DNA of 64,000 nucleotides from Ignavibacteriales bacterium (lineage in GTDB: Bacteria; Bacteroidota; Ignavibacteria; Ignavibacteriales; Ignavibacteriaceae), in NCBI GenBank assembly GCA_016707585.1, contig JADJHL010000011.1, positions 1 to 64,000 of the forward strand, read 5' to 3'. Position numbers and translations under genes: made by a program. Below the pieces are notes generated by a model, which was given only the letters and a program-made list of their open reading frames with translations, was not told where the DNA came from and did no database searches. Below are positions 26,768-35,407 of the stretch, one piece after another (the stretch's first letter is position 1; each line of letters opens with the position of its first letter).

Positions 26768-27211
26768 ATGAAAGCGTTTATGGTTTTTTCAATGGTTTTA
26801 TTATTTTTCTTTTCTTGTGGTCAGCCAACAGATAAGAATATTCTCGAAAGAGAAATATTTGCAACTGAAAAATCATTTGAAAAAATGTGTGAAAAAAAAG
26901 GAATTGCAGAAGCTTTTTATTTTTTTGCTGATGATCGTGCTGTTATCAAAAGACAAAACGATACGCTAATTATAGGAAAAGAAAATATTAAAGAATATTA
27001 TAATAAGGATTTTTACAAAAATGCTTCAGTAAAATGGACAGCCGATTTTATTGATGTTTCTAATGATGGAAACCTGGCTTACACTTATGGAAAATATATC
27101 TGGACAGTTAAAGATGAAAGCGAAAATGGAAAACAATCTGAGTTTAAGGGAGTTTTTCATACTGTCTGGAAAAGACAAAAAGATAATAGTTGGAAGTATG
27201 TGTGGGATTAA
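26768..27211 (+). CDS. DUF4440/SnoaL-like lipoprotein
   Basis: This 147-residue protein has a lipoprotein signal with lipobox FFFSC, so Cys17 should be lipidated. The rest is an NTF2/SnoaL-like fold of the DUF4440 group: EREIFATEKSFEKMCEKKGIAEAFYFFADD, LAYTYGKYIWTV and FHTVWKRQKDNSWKYVWD. These proteins are of diverse, mostly unknown function. It ends 20 bases from the convergent patatin gene. Confidence 0.85.
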   Translation: MKAFMVFSMVLLFFFSCGQPTDKNILEREIFATEKSFEKMCEKKGIAEAFYFFADDRAVIKRQNDTLIIGKENIKEYYNKDFYKNASVKWTADFIDVSNDGNLAYTYGKYIWTVKDESENGKQSEFKGVFHTVWKRQKDNSWKYVWD

Positions 27212-27230
27212 CTTTTCTAATAAATATTTT

Positions 27231-29939
27231 TTAGTAATAATATCCAATAGAAAAGTAAAATAACACTTCGCCCCATCTAACAGGATTTTTTGATAAATCA
27301 TCTCTCAATAAAAAACTTCTGCCAACAGCAAACTCTGCTGGACCTATTGGCGTATCAAAGGCAACAGCTCCGCCTATTCCGTGTTTCAAATCTTTAAATC
27401 TTATACTCTCTTGCTCTGGCCAGGTTGATCCTATGTCGTATCTAACTTTTAAATAAGTATCAAAGAAAATAATAAATGGGAGTTTATATCTGTACATAAG
27501 CGATGCTAAAAGAATTTGCCTTCCTCTATATTCATTTTCATGCATTCCAAAAAATGATTCTTGTCCTCCAAAAGAATATTGCTGACTTAATGGAAGCGTT
27601 TTGTCGGCAAATCCAAAACTAAATTTAGGAGAAATGACAGATCGGTTTGAAAGCGAAATATAGTTTTTATATTCAAATCCTAAATTGCTATAACCCGTTT
27701 CTCCGCCTAAAACAGAAAGCGCTGTTTCGTAAAAACCGGTAAAGTAAACGCCGTATTCAGGGAAAGGATATTTGTCCTGAGTATCAACAGTTGAAGATAT
27801 TTTTAAGCTTACAATTTTTGTTTTGTATTCTGCTTCGGGATTATTTTCCCTGTTTTTGATTTCATCAAACTGATACTTTCCCTCGAATATCAAATTACCA
27901 AATCGACCAACCTGTGTACCTACGCCAAGTGAAAGCCCATAAAATATCTGCCTGTATTTCCCGATTTCTTCTCGGGCATATTTGTTTTTATTTACTGTAA
28001 CGGCATCCATATAAACACGAACATCATTAAATTTATAAAATGCATTTATTTTATAAGTAAAGTAAGTGTTAAATATTCTGTTGGCTTTTTGTTCAAGTAT
28101 ATAAGCACGGTTTTCTAATCCTCCAAAAAGAATTAATCCCAGCTCGGTACCAGTTCCAAAAATATTTTCATCCCGTAGATCTAATCCAAACTGAGCACGA
28201 TATTCATTATCACTTCTAAAACTAATTCTTAAAAGGCTGGATGGCTTTTCATCAACCTTAATAGTTAAAATATTTTGTCCATTTTCTTCTTTAACAACAA
28301 CATCAATATTATCAAATAATTTGGTGCTTCTTAAGTTTGTTAATCCATTTTTAACTTCGCTTATTTTAAACAAATCCCCTTCTTTAAAATTAAATTCTCT
28401 GGTTATAACGTTATTGTTCGTTTTCAAATTACCAACAACATCTATCCGAGAAATTATTCCTTCATCTACAAATATTTTAAGACGGTTTTCTTCTTCATTA
28501 AATTCTACACTTTGAACTTCGGCAAGTGAAAAGCCCTCTTCTCTGTAAATTTTTATTAGTTCAACAAGCTTTTTAAAAACTTTTGAACCGGAATAATGCT
28601 CCCCATTTAAAGAAGAAAATGTTTCGCTAATCTTGCTTGAATGAATTAAGGATATTCCTATAATATCTACATTTTTGATGATAGGATTTTCTTCTTTAAC
28701 CAGTGTTACCACGGAACCGTTTGCATCAGTAAAAATGTTTGCTGCCAGTTTTTTATAATCGCCGGTTTCAAAAAGTCTGTAAAGATCATAATTAATTTTT
28801 TTGTTTGATACAGAGTCTTCTAGTTCATATCCGTAAAAAAAGGCTTTTTCTTTTAGTGATAAATTCGTATCAATTTTTACACTTTTAAAAAACTGCTCTT
28901 GTTCTTTTAATGAATTATAAACTACAGAATCTATTTTTGATTTTAGCGCTTTTGTTTTTGATATTGTAGCGTTATAGCCAAGCTCAATAAGGCTATCAAC
29001 AAAAGTAAAGTTGGTAGAAAGAAAATTATTTAGTTCTGGCGAGATAATAAAATCGGCTTTTGAAAGCTGGTCTGCGTTGTTTTGTCTCATTGGTATGCTT
29101 ACAATTTGATCAGCCACAATCCATGGGGTATTTAAATATTCTTCGGACCAAAGATTACTGGTGGTGTTTATCGCTACAACAAAATCTCCGCCATTTTGTT
29201 TTGCTACCTCAACGGGAATGTTTGCAACCAAGCCGCCATCTACTAAAAGCAAGGAATCCATTTTAATTGGTGCTAAAAAAAAAGTAACGCTTGAACTTGC
29301 GCGCAAAGCATTACTTAATGATCCATGATCTAATAAAACCAAATCGCCAGTAATTAAATCTGCACAAACTGCTCTAAATTTTATTGTAAGCAAATCAAAC
29401 GAATCATCAGAATGAAGAGGCGCATTAAAAGCTAAAATATTTAAATGATTGGAAAGTTTTTGTCCATCATTAAATGATGTTGGTAAAATTGGATTAAGTC
29501 CATCAAGACGTAAAGACAGTATTGCTTTATCTTCGGTTACTTTTTGATCAACAAATAAATCTCTTCTGTTTGATTGAGTGTTAAGTGCTAATAAATCATT
29601 CCAGTCTGTAGTTCTTGCAATCGAATCTAGCTTTTCAATATCATAGCCTGCCGCATACATTCCACCAACAATGCTGCCCATGCTGGTTCCAACAATAAAA
29701 TCTGGTTTTATATTGCTTTCTTCAAAAGCTTTTAAAACTCCTATTTGTGATAAGCCTCTTGCGCCGCCGCCAGAAAGCGCAAATGCAATTGTTGGTTTAT
29801 CTACAGGAATAAAATCGGAAAGCCCAAAGGGTAATTTTTTTTCTTCTAATTTTAAATTTAAGAGGTAATTTGATTGGCCAAAAGTGTTTGAGAAAAACAA
29901 AAAAATAATAACTAAAAATATTTTTATTTTTTCTCTCAT
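27231..29939 (-). CDS. Patatin-like phospholipase fused to POTRA and outer-membrane barrel
   Basis: This protein of 902 residues has a signal peptide, a patatin domain (SGGGARG near residue 56, nucleophile GTSMGS with Ser86, catalytic Asp234 in VDGG), POTRA-like segments (about 430-560) and a BamA/TamA-type barrel ending in FYFSIGYYY. Type V-D autotransporters such as PlpD share this plan, although here the patatin seems to be at the outer membrane. ATG 29939 is used rather than TTG 29969. It follows yidC on the same strand with a hairpin between them. Confidence 0.92.
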   Translation of the reverse strand: MREKIKIFLVIIFLFFSNTFGQSNYLLNLKLEEKKLPFGLSDFIPVDKPTIAFALSGGGARGLSQIGVLKAFEESNIKPDFIVGTSMGSIVGGMYAAGYDIEKLDSIARTTDWNDLLALNTQSNRRDLFVDQKVTEDKAILSLRLDGLNPILPTSFNDGQKLSNHLNILAFNAPLHSDDSFDLLTIKFRAVCADLITGDLVLLDHGSLSNALRASSSVTFFLAPIKMDSLLLVDGGLVANIPVEVAKQNGGDFVVAINTTSNLWSEEYLNTPWIVADQIVSIPMRQNNADQLSKADFIISPELNNFLSTNFTFVDSLIELGYNATISKTKALKSKIDSVVYNSLKEQEQFFKSVKIDTNLSLKEKAFFYGYELEDSVSNKKINYDLYRLFETGDYKKLAANIFTDANGSVVTLVKEENPIIKNVDIIGISLIHSSKISETFSSLNGEHYSGSKVFKKLVELIKIYREEGFSLAEVQSVEFNEEENRLKIFVDEGIISRIDVVGNLKTNNNVITREFNFKEGDLFKISEVKNGLTNLRSTKLFDNIDVVVKEENGQNILTIKVDEKPSSLLRISFRSDNEYRAQFGLDLRDENIFGTGTELGLILFGGLENRAYILEQKANRIFNTYFTYKINAFYKFNDVRVYMDAVTVNKNKYAREEIGKYRQIFYGLSLGVGTQVGRFGNLIFEGKYQFDEIKNRENNPEAEYKTKIVSLKISSTVDTQDKYPFPEYGVYFTGFYETALSVLGGETGYSNLGFEYKNYISLSNRSVISPKFSFGFADKTLPLSQQYSFGGQESFFGMHENEYRGRQILLASLMYRYKLPFIIFFDTYLKVRYDIGSTWPEQESIRFKDLKHGIGGAVAFDTPIGPAEFAVGRSFLLRDDLSKNPVRWGEVLFYFSIGYYY

Positions 29940-29946
29940 AAGATTT

Positions 29947-29966
29947 TGTCCCCATTTAAGGGGACA
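29947..29966 (-). promoter_or_regulatory. Hairpin covering the patatin ribosome site
   Basis: Seven-base perfect arms TGTCCCC and GGGGACA with a six-base loop. On the transcript, the GGGGA that could serve as ribosome site for the ATG at 29939 is in the stem, so the hairpin may limit translation. It could instead be a dispersed palindrome. Confidence 0.45.
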
Positions 29967-29975
29967 CAAATAAAA

Positions 29976-31817
29976 TTACTTTCTTTTTTTCTGTTGAGTT
30001 TTTGATTGTTCTTCTGCTGCTTCCATTAATTTAGACATAAATCCTTTTTTCTTGTTTGGATTAGCAACAGGAACCAATTCAACTGTGCCGCCTTGATGAT
30101 TTATATAATATTGTTGCGCAATTGATAAAACGTTAAACATAAAATAATATAAATTTAATCCTGAAGGAAAACTCATAAATAATAGAGTTAACATTACAGG
30201 CATCATATAAATCATAGCTTGTTGTTTTGGATCTTTAATTGTCATCTTCTGTTGAACAAATGTTGTTATGCCCATCAACAGCGCAAGTCCACTAATTTCT
30301 TGAACACCAACTAATGGAATCTTTGAACCAAGATTAAAAATAACATCGGGTTGAGATAGATCGCTTATCCATCCAAAAAATGGTTGCTGTCTTAAATCTA
30401 TTGCTGATTGGAACATTCCCCAAAGTGCAACAAAGATTGGCATTTGAAGAACCATTGGCAAACATCCGCCGGCTGGATTTATTCCATAGGTTGAATAAAG
30501 TTTCATCGTTTCTTTATTCATCTTTGTTGGGTCGTCTTTAAACTTTTCTTTAAGCTCAGTTATCATTGGTTGAAGTGCTTGCATTTTCTTCATCGATTGA
30601 TAGCTTGATTTTGTAAGAGGATATACTGCTATTTTTATAATTAAGGAAAAAATAATCAGCACAAATCCATAATTAGGAATTATTGTATGAAGAAATTGAA
30701 ACAGTGGTAGAAGTATATATTCTGCAATTGGTCTAACAACAAACTTTAATCCAAAAAAACTTCCAAAGTCAACAATGCTAACTAAGTTTCTCCCGTAAGA
30801 TTCCAGCTCTTTATAATCAACGGGACCAACAAAAAGCGTAAAAGATCTTTTTTCAACATTTTGATTTTGAAAAGGTAGAGTAAATCTTGCATTGTATGAT
30901 TCGTGCATACCGTCTTTACCAACAGATTCTCTTGTTCCTTCTATATAGGCGCCTTCTATCTTTTGGGAGTTATCGGGAATAATAACAACGGCAAAATATT
31001 TATTACGAACAGTTAGCCAATCAACCTTTCCACGAAATTCCTTAACTTCTTTTTCGCCAACAGATGAAGCATCAACAATTACTTGCTCATCTCCATAAAA
31101 TACGCTTGCATTTGAATAGTTAGCCTCATCAACAGAATTTTTTTCAACAGAACGAATTCCATTGTTCCAGGTTAAATCATATGAGTTATTACTTACTAAA
31201 TTTTGAAAGCCTGTAAATGTAATGTCGCTTTTTACTTCGTACTTATTTGCAAAAAAGGTAAATGTTTTGGTTAAGTATTTTCCCAGCTCAAGTTCAAAAG
31301 TATAGTTTATTGTTAACGAATCTTTTTTCGCAAGCTTATATGTAGATGGTGATTTGTCTGAAACAAAGGTCAACTCATTTGTATTGATTCCTTTTCCATC
31401 GTTAGAAACAAATGAAAGATCATAAGAGCCGCCGTGTGTATAATCAATTAGTTGAACATAATTATCATAATCAATATTTTTTTTACCTGCAGAATACCAG
31501 TTGTTAAACTTAGAAAGATATATCTTTCTAAAGTTTCCTCCTTTGTTTGATAATTCAAACCTTGCAAGTTCCGTTTCGATATAAACAAATTCTTCTGGTG
31601 TTTGTGAATCAGTAAGATTAAGAGTTTCTGTTTCTAATATTTTAGAATCTTTTGAGTCAACAGAATCTTTCTGTTTTGCAACTTGCTTGCTGCTATCTTG
31701 TAGTGTTGTTGTGTCTTTGGCCTTTGGTTGTTGCTTTGGATCTGGTGAACTTATATAAAGCCACAAAACCAAAATAGCTCCAATTAAAACAAATGCAATT
31801 GTAGTCTGCTTATCCAT
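29976..31817 (-). CDS. yidC: Membrane protein insertase YidC
   Basis: This 613-residue protein is YidC of the Gram-negative type, which inserts inner-membrane proteins alone or with SecYEG. It has an N-terminal membrane helix (AFVLIGAILVLWLYIS), a large periplasmic beta-domain to about residue 345 (ETELARFELSNKGGNFR) and five C-terminal helices containing YGINPAGGCLPMVLQMPIFVA and AMIYMMPVMLTLLFMSFPSGL. Lys-rich tail. It follows rnpA and rpmH as usual, but there is no yidD between. Confidence 0.96.
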   Translation of the reverse strand: MDKQTTIAFVLIGAILVLWLYISSPDPKQQPKAKDTTTLQDSSKQVAKQKDSVDSKDSKILETETLNLTDSQTPEEFVYIETELARFELSNKGGNFRKIYLSKFNNWYSAGKKNIDYDNYVQLIDYTHGGSYDLSFVSNDGKGINTNELTFVSDKSPSTYKLAKKDSLTINYTFELELGKYLTKTFTFFANKYEVKSDITFTGFQNLVSNNSYDLTWNNGIRSVEKNSVDEANYSNASVFYGDEQVIVDASSVGEKEVKEFRGKVDWLTVRNKYFAVVIIPDNSQKIEGAYIEGTRESVGKDGMHESYNARFTLPFQNQNVEKRSFTLFVGPVDYKELESYGRNLVSIVDFGSFFGLKFVVRPIAEYILLPLFQFLHTIIPNYGFVLIIFSLIIKIAVYPLTKSSYQSMKKMQALQPMITELKEKFKDDPTKMNKETMKLYSTYGINPAGGCLPMVLQMPIFVALWGMFQSAIDLRQQPFFGWISDLSQPDVIFNLGSKIPLVGVQEISGLALLMGITTFVQQKMTIKDPKQQAMIYMMPVMLTLLFMSFPSGLNLYYFMFNVLSIAQQYYINHQGGTVELVPVANPNKKKGFMSKLMEAAEEQSKTQQKKRK

Positions 31818-31920
31818 TTATAAAACTCTGATATAAACTGCTGTTAAAGAATTATTGCTTAGTTGGAAAGTGATTAGAGAAGCTTTATTTGTTGAAGTTC
31901 TTCTGTTCAAAAATAACCTG

Positions 31921-32319
31921 TCAAATCTTTTGCTCAATTTTTTTAATCAACTCAACCACACCGATGGAAATTTCACTAAATGAAATAATTTTATTTTTAG
32001 ATTCTGATAATCTGTTTGGACTAAAAATTATTAGAAGACCAATATTTTTTTGTAAGGTTTTACTTACTAAAGATTGTTTGTTTAGCCTATAAGATTCTTT
32101 TATTAGTCTTTTAAACCGATTGCGCCAGACAGCTTTGCCTGCCTTTTTAGAGACTGCTGCCGCAATTTTAATCCCCACAAATTGATTTTCTTGATCTATT
32201 GTATAAAGCGATTTAATTAAAAGATCAGAACTAAATAATACTTTTGCGGAACTATAAACCTTTTCAAAATCATTTTTCTTTTTAACCCGTTCAAATCTGG
32301 TTAAAGAAAAATTTTTCAA
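31921..32319 (-). CDS. rnpA: Ribonuclease P protein component
   Basis: This 132-residue basic protein assists RNase P RNA in tRNA 5' processing. Evidence is the start FSLTRFERVKKKNDFEKVYS, the RNR box KKAGKAVWRNRFKRLIKES, and its position directly after rpmH. Length is typical. The C-terminus (VELIKKIEQKI) is intact. Confidence 0.94.
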   Translation of the reverse strand: MKNFSLTRFERVKKKNDFEKVYSSAKVLFSSDLLIKSLYTIDQENQFVGIKIAAAVSKKAGKAVWRNRFKRLIKESYRLNKQSLVSKTLQKNIGLLIIFSPNRLSESKNKIISFSEISIGVVELIKKIEQKI

Positions 32320-32324
32320 GATTT

Positions 32325-32471
32325 TTACTTCTCATCACTAACGGTAAGTTTTTTTCTGCCCTTTGCTCTTCTGCTTGCTAAAACTTTTCTACCGTTTTTA
32401 GTGCTCATTCTTTCTCTAAAGCCATGCTTGTTCTTTCTTTTTCTATTGCTTGGCTGAAACGTTCTTTTCAT
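32325..32471 (-). CDS. rpmH: 50S ribosomal protein L34
   Basis: A 48-residue gene too short for most length filters. The product starts MKRTFQPSNRKRKNKHGF and continues with RERMSTKNGRKVLASRRAKG, unmistakable L34, with a slightly long acidic tail (TVSDEK). Its stop is five bases before the rnpA start, forming the conserved rpmH-rnpA-yidC unit on the opposite strand from dnaA. Confidence 0.97.
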   Translation of the reverse strand: MKRTFQPSNRKRKNKHGFRERMSTKNGRKVLASRRAKGRKKLTVSDEK

Positions 32472-33031
32472 TTTCTAACTCCTAATTTTACATAAAGTTT
32501 GCAAAAATATAGATAGATTCAAATTTTTACAACAATTTTGGAAGTTATCTTGTCTTAAATCTCATCTAATATTTGATAACTTCTTATTATTTAATTGTTT
32601 CAATAAAAAATCATTATAATTAAATCACTAAAAAGCTTAAATTTTTACAATTATTGGTGTTTTTGAATAAAAACTTTTTTTAATCAACTATGACCAGTTA
32701 AAAAATAATTTTAAAATATTTATCCTAAAATAATTTGCGCAAAGAAAGTTTTGTCTCTATTTTTTGTAAAAGATAGGTGATGATTTTTTATGTTTATAAT
32801 GTGTGGATAACTTCTCTATGTGGAAACGTTTCACATTTTATTCTTTATTTAATTTGATGTAATATTTACATGCCTCTGTTTGATAACATTAAAAAAATCT
32901 TTATAAATCTTTAAAAAATAAACAATTAGCTGTAATTAAATAATGTTGACAACTTGTTAATTGTTTTATTTACCAAGCTAAATCGTTACAGAATTTAATT
33001 TTATAAACTATTTCTTTCTCTTATAATTATT
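32472..33031. other. Candidate oriC: rpmH-dnaA intergenic region
   Basis: This 560-bp gap is almost all A and T, lies between divergent rpmH and dnaA, and contains one perfect DnaA box plus a second at its right edge. A palindrome GAAACGTTTC within TGTGGAAACGTTTCACA sits at 32819-32835, close to the box. These are the usual features of an origin in this gene setting. The second AT-rich gap after dnaA (34.5-34.8 kb) could be part of a split origin. Confidence 0.65.
32802..32810 (-). promoter_or_regulatory. DnaA box (perfect)
   Basis: TGTGGATAA, the exact complement of consensus TTATCCACA, in the gap between rpmH and dnaA. Confidence 0.8.
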
Positions 33032-33039
33032 GTGGATAA
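33031..33039 (-). promoter_or_regulatory. DnaA box overlapping the dnaA start codon
   Basis: TGTGGATAA at 33031-33039 includes the GTG start (33032-33034) and the next codons of dnaA. Binding here could block transcription or translation start of dnaA itself. Confidence 0.75.
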
Positions 33040-34450
33040 CTTAAAATTTATTAACCTTGAGCCTGCTGATCAGTCACTTATTCTTGATGCTAATTCGGTT
33101 TGGAAAAGGTGTTTAACTCACATCAAAGAAAATGTTACTTTAATGACTTACAACACCTGGTTTCTTCCAATAAGACCAGTAAGCTTAGAGGATGGAAATT
33201 TAAAGGTGCAACTTCCAAATCAGTTTTTTTGGGAGTGGATAGATGAACACTTTAGTACTATTGTAAAAAAAACAATTAACCTGGTTTTGGGTGAAAGCGG
33301 TAAGTTATCATATATAATTTCTGATGAAAAAGAGCAAAAAGAAGAAGAAGTTGTAAGACAAAGCCGTATTGTTGAGGTTGCTAAACCCGTTGTTATTGAA
33401 TCCAAAATACCTAAACACGAAACAAATCTTAATCCACGATATAAGTTTGATAACTTTATTAAGGGTGAGGGAAATCAGCTTGCAAGAGCTGCTGCCGGTG
33501 CAATTAGCGATAACCCTGGTGGTACTTCGTTTAATCCTTTTTTTGTTTATGGCGGCGTTGGTTTAGGAAAAACACATCTTATACAGTCTATTGGTAATAC
33601 AATTCTTGAAAAGTTTCCTGATAAAAAAGTAATATATCTTTCTTCAGATTCGTTTACTGTTGAGTTTGTTGAAGCAATTCAATCAAACAGAGTAAATGAA
33701 TTTTCTGGATTTTATAGAAATATGGATGTTTTAATTATAGATGATATTCAGTTTCTTATAGGAAAAGAAAAAACTCAAGATTTGTTTTTTCATATATTTA
33801 ATACACTTCATCAATCAAGGAAACAAATTATTCTTTCTAGCGATAAGCCACCAAAAGAACTTAAAGGACTGGATGAAAGATTAACTTCTAGATTTCAATG
33901 GGGACTTTCTGCAGATATTCAACCACCTGAACTTGAAATGAGAATTGCAATTCTAAAAAACAAGGCCGAAGATTATGGAATGAGAGTATCAACCGAAATA
34001 CTTGAGTTTATTGCCGCAAGCATTACATCCAATATTAGAGAGCTTGAGGGTTGTTTAATAAAATTATTGGCTAATGCATCATTAAATTCTAAAGAAATAA
34101 CAATTGAACTTGCTAAAAAAACTGTTAAAGAAATTGCTACAGATAGAAAAATAAATATTACTATTGATGATATAAGCAAAGCAGTTTGCCAATATTTAAA
34201 CATTGCTGAAAATAAAATAAGAGAAAAAACAAGAAAGAAAGAAATAGTACTTGCCCGACAGTTGGCAATGTATTTTTCAAAAGAGTTAACAAAAAGCTCA
34301 CTAAAAACTATCGGATTACATTTTGGAGGTAGAGATCACTCAACGGTAATTCATGCTTGCTCAAGTATAGAATTAATGCGAAATAATGATAATTATATGC
34401 GAGATTTAATAGATAGCATTAGAAATAAGATTGAGCTTAATTATTCCTGA
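33032..34450 (+). CDS. dnaA: Chromosomal replication initiator DnaA
   Basis: This 472-residue protein opens the origin and regulates genes. It has domain I (ANSVWKRCLTHIKENVTLMT, about 20-85), a short linker, the AAA+ domain with Walker A GGVGLGKTH (174-182) and Walker B VLIIDDIQ, the sensor motif DERLTSRFQWGL, and the DNA-binding domain IV ending with the signature GGRDHSTVIHA. The start is GTG: no ATG exists in frame upstream, and the protein lines up with DnaA N-termini from there. No ribosome site is evident. A DnaA box covers the start. Confidence 0.97.
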   Translation: MDNLKFINLEPADQSLILDANSVWKRCLTHIKENVTLMTYNTWFLPIRPVSLEDGNLKVQLPNQFFWEWIDEHFSTIVKKTINLVLGESGKLSYIISDEKEQKEEEVVRQSRIVEVAKPVVIESKIPKHETNLNPRYKFDNFIKGEGNQLARAAAGAISDNPGGTSFNPFFVYGGVGLGKTHLIQSIGNTILEKFPDKKVIYLSSDSFTVEFVEAIQSNRVNEFSGFYRNMDVLIIDDIQFLIGKEKTQDLFFHIFNTLHQSRKQIILSSDKPPKELKGLDERLTSRFQWGLSADIQPPELEMRIAILKNKAEDYGMRVSTEILEFIAASITSNIRELEGCLIKLLANASLNSKEITIELAKKTVKEIATDRKINITIDDISKAVCQYLNIAENKIREKTRKKEIVLARQLAMYFSKELTKSSLKTIGLHFGGRDHSTVIHACSSIELMRNNDNYMRDLIDSIRNKIELNYS

Positions 34451-34469
34451 AATATTTACTGATTTTTAT

Positions 34470-34498
34470 AAGGCTCTTTTTAGAGCCTTTGTTTTTTT
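34470..34498 (+). terminator. Terminator after dnaA
   Basis: Stem AAGGCTC (34470-34476) with GAGCCTT (34483-34489), six-base loop and a seven-T run soon after. Confidence 0.85.
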
Positions 34499-34499
34499 A

Positions 34500-34800
34500 A
34501 AGATTTAAGTGTTTTTGGTGTGTTGAAAAGTTGTTAGTTGGTGGTATATAAATTGTTAATTTAAGTTGATCTTTTGAAGCAGTGTTAATAATGGGCAAGT
34601 TGTTTACCTATAATTAACTTTAAGTGTTGGTAATGTATTAAACTTTTTAATCTTAATCATACAAAAGAAAGCTTATTAACATATTAACATCTTTATTATT
34701 ATAATTAAAATTAATATATATATTTAATATTAATTAATATGGTGTTAGTAAAATTACAAGTAGAATAATTAAATTTGAGAAACAAAATATTGTCTCATTA
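34500..34800. other. Very AT-rich gap after dnaA
   Basis: No gene is supported in this stretch. From about 34680 to 34740 the sequence is almost only A and T, with TTAATAT and TTATTAACAT-like repeats. It may be an unwinding element or just the promoter region of the lipoprotein gene. No perfect DnaA box was found here. Confidence 0.5.
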
Positions 34801-34827
34801 GAAAAAATTAAAATGAGAGAGGTAAAT

Positions 34828-35253
34828 ATGAAAAAACAAATAATACTCCTTTTGACCGTAGTGGTAATTTCTTTAATTACTTTTACAAGTTGCGAACCTT
34901 TTATAGAAAATAAAATTACTATAAAAAATGAAGCTGATGGTACAGTCTGGGTTAATTTAAAGGCGCAAATACACGAAGTATTACCAGGCGCAACTTTAAC
35001 TTTAAATGATTTTGATAGAGGTAAATACGAATTTGAAACAATATACTCCGTACCTGTATCGGTTACTACTGCAACAGCAGAAGGAGACGTTGCTGGTACT
35101 ATGAATTTAATAGGTGGTACAGAAATATATTTACTATTTACAAGCGCTGTTACGGTCTCATCAACTACAACAACATATATTCTCTATGGTTCAATGACAT
35201 CATCAGATGATTTGAATAGACAAGATCCATTTGCTGATACAGATGGTCAGTAA
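34828..35253 (+). CDS. Small lipoprotein between dnaA and dnaN
   Basis: This 141-residue protein has a lipoprotein signal (ILLLTVVVISLITFTSC, Cys22) and a beta-rich, Thr-rich body (ITIKNEADGTVWVNLKAQ, VTVSSTTTTYILYG). ATG 34828 is chosen over 34813 because AGAGGT lies before it. It is not recognised. Its own terminator separates it from dnaN, so it is probably an independent insert in the dnaA-dnaN block. Anchored in the outer membrane or inner membrane outer leaflet. Confidence 0.8.
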   Translation: MKKQIILLLTVVVISLITFTSCEPFIENKITIKNEADGTVWVNLKAQIHEVLPGATLTLNDFDRGKYEFETIYSVPVSVTTATAEGDVAGTMNLIGGTEIYLLFTSAVTVSSTTTTYILYGSMTSSDDLNRQDPFADTDGQ

Positions 35254-35271
35254 AATAACGTAGTTTTTTTT

Positions 35272-35305
35272 AAGGAGTTAAACTTTTGTTTAACTCCTTT
35301 TTTTG
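35272..35305 (+). terminator. Terminator after lipoprotein gene
   Basis: Perfect 12-base arms AAGGAGTTAAAC and GTTTAACTCCTT with a TTTT loop and a following T-run. Confidence 0.9.
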
Positions 35306-35407
35306 TTTATAGCCTATATTAAAAATCATATCTTTTATATCTTAAAATTTATTGAGATTACTCCCTATTTTTAGTATTTTTATACGCTTCAAAAGGAGAT
35401 TTATTAT

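Noticed and set aside
31818..31920. yidD between rnpA and yidC
   Set aside because: The gap is only about 100 bases and has no suitable frame.
32819..32835. parS site
   Set aside because: TGTGGAAACGTTTCACA resembles a palindromic parS in length but not in its core; the known core has TTTCACGTGAAA, so it is left as an unexplained palindrome.
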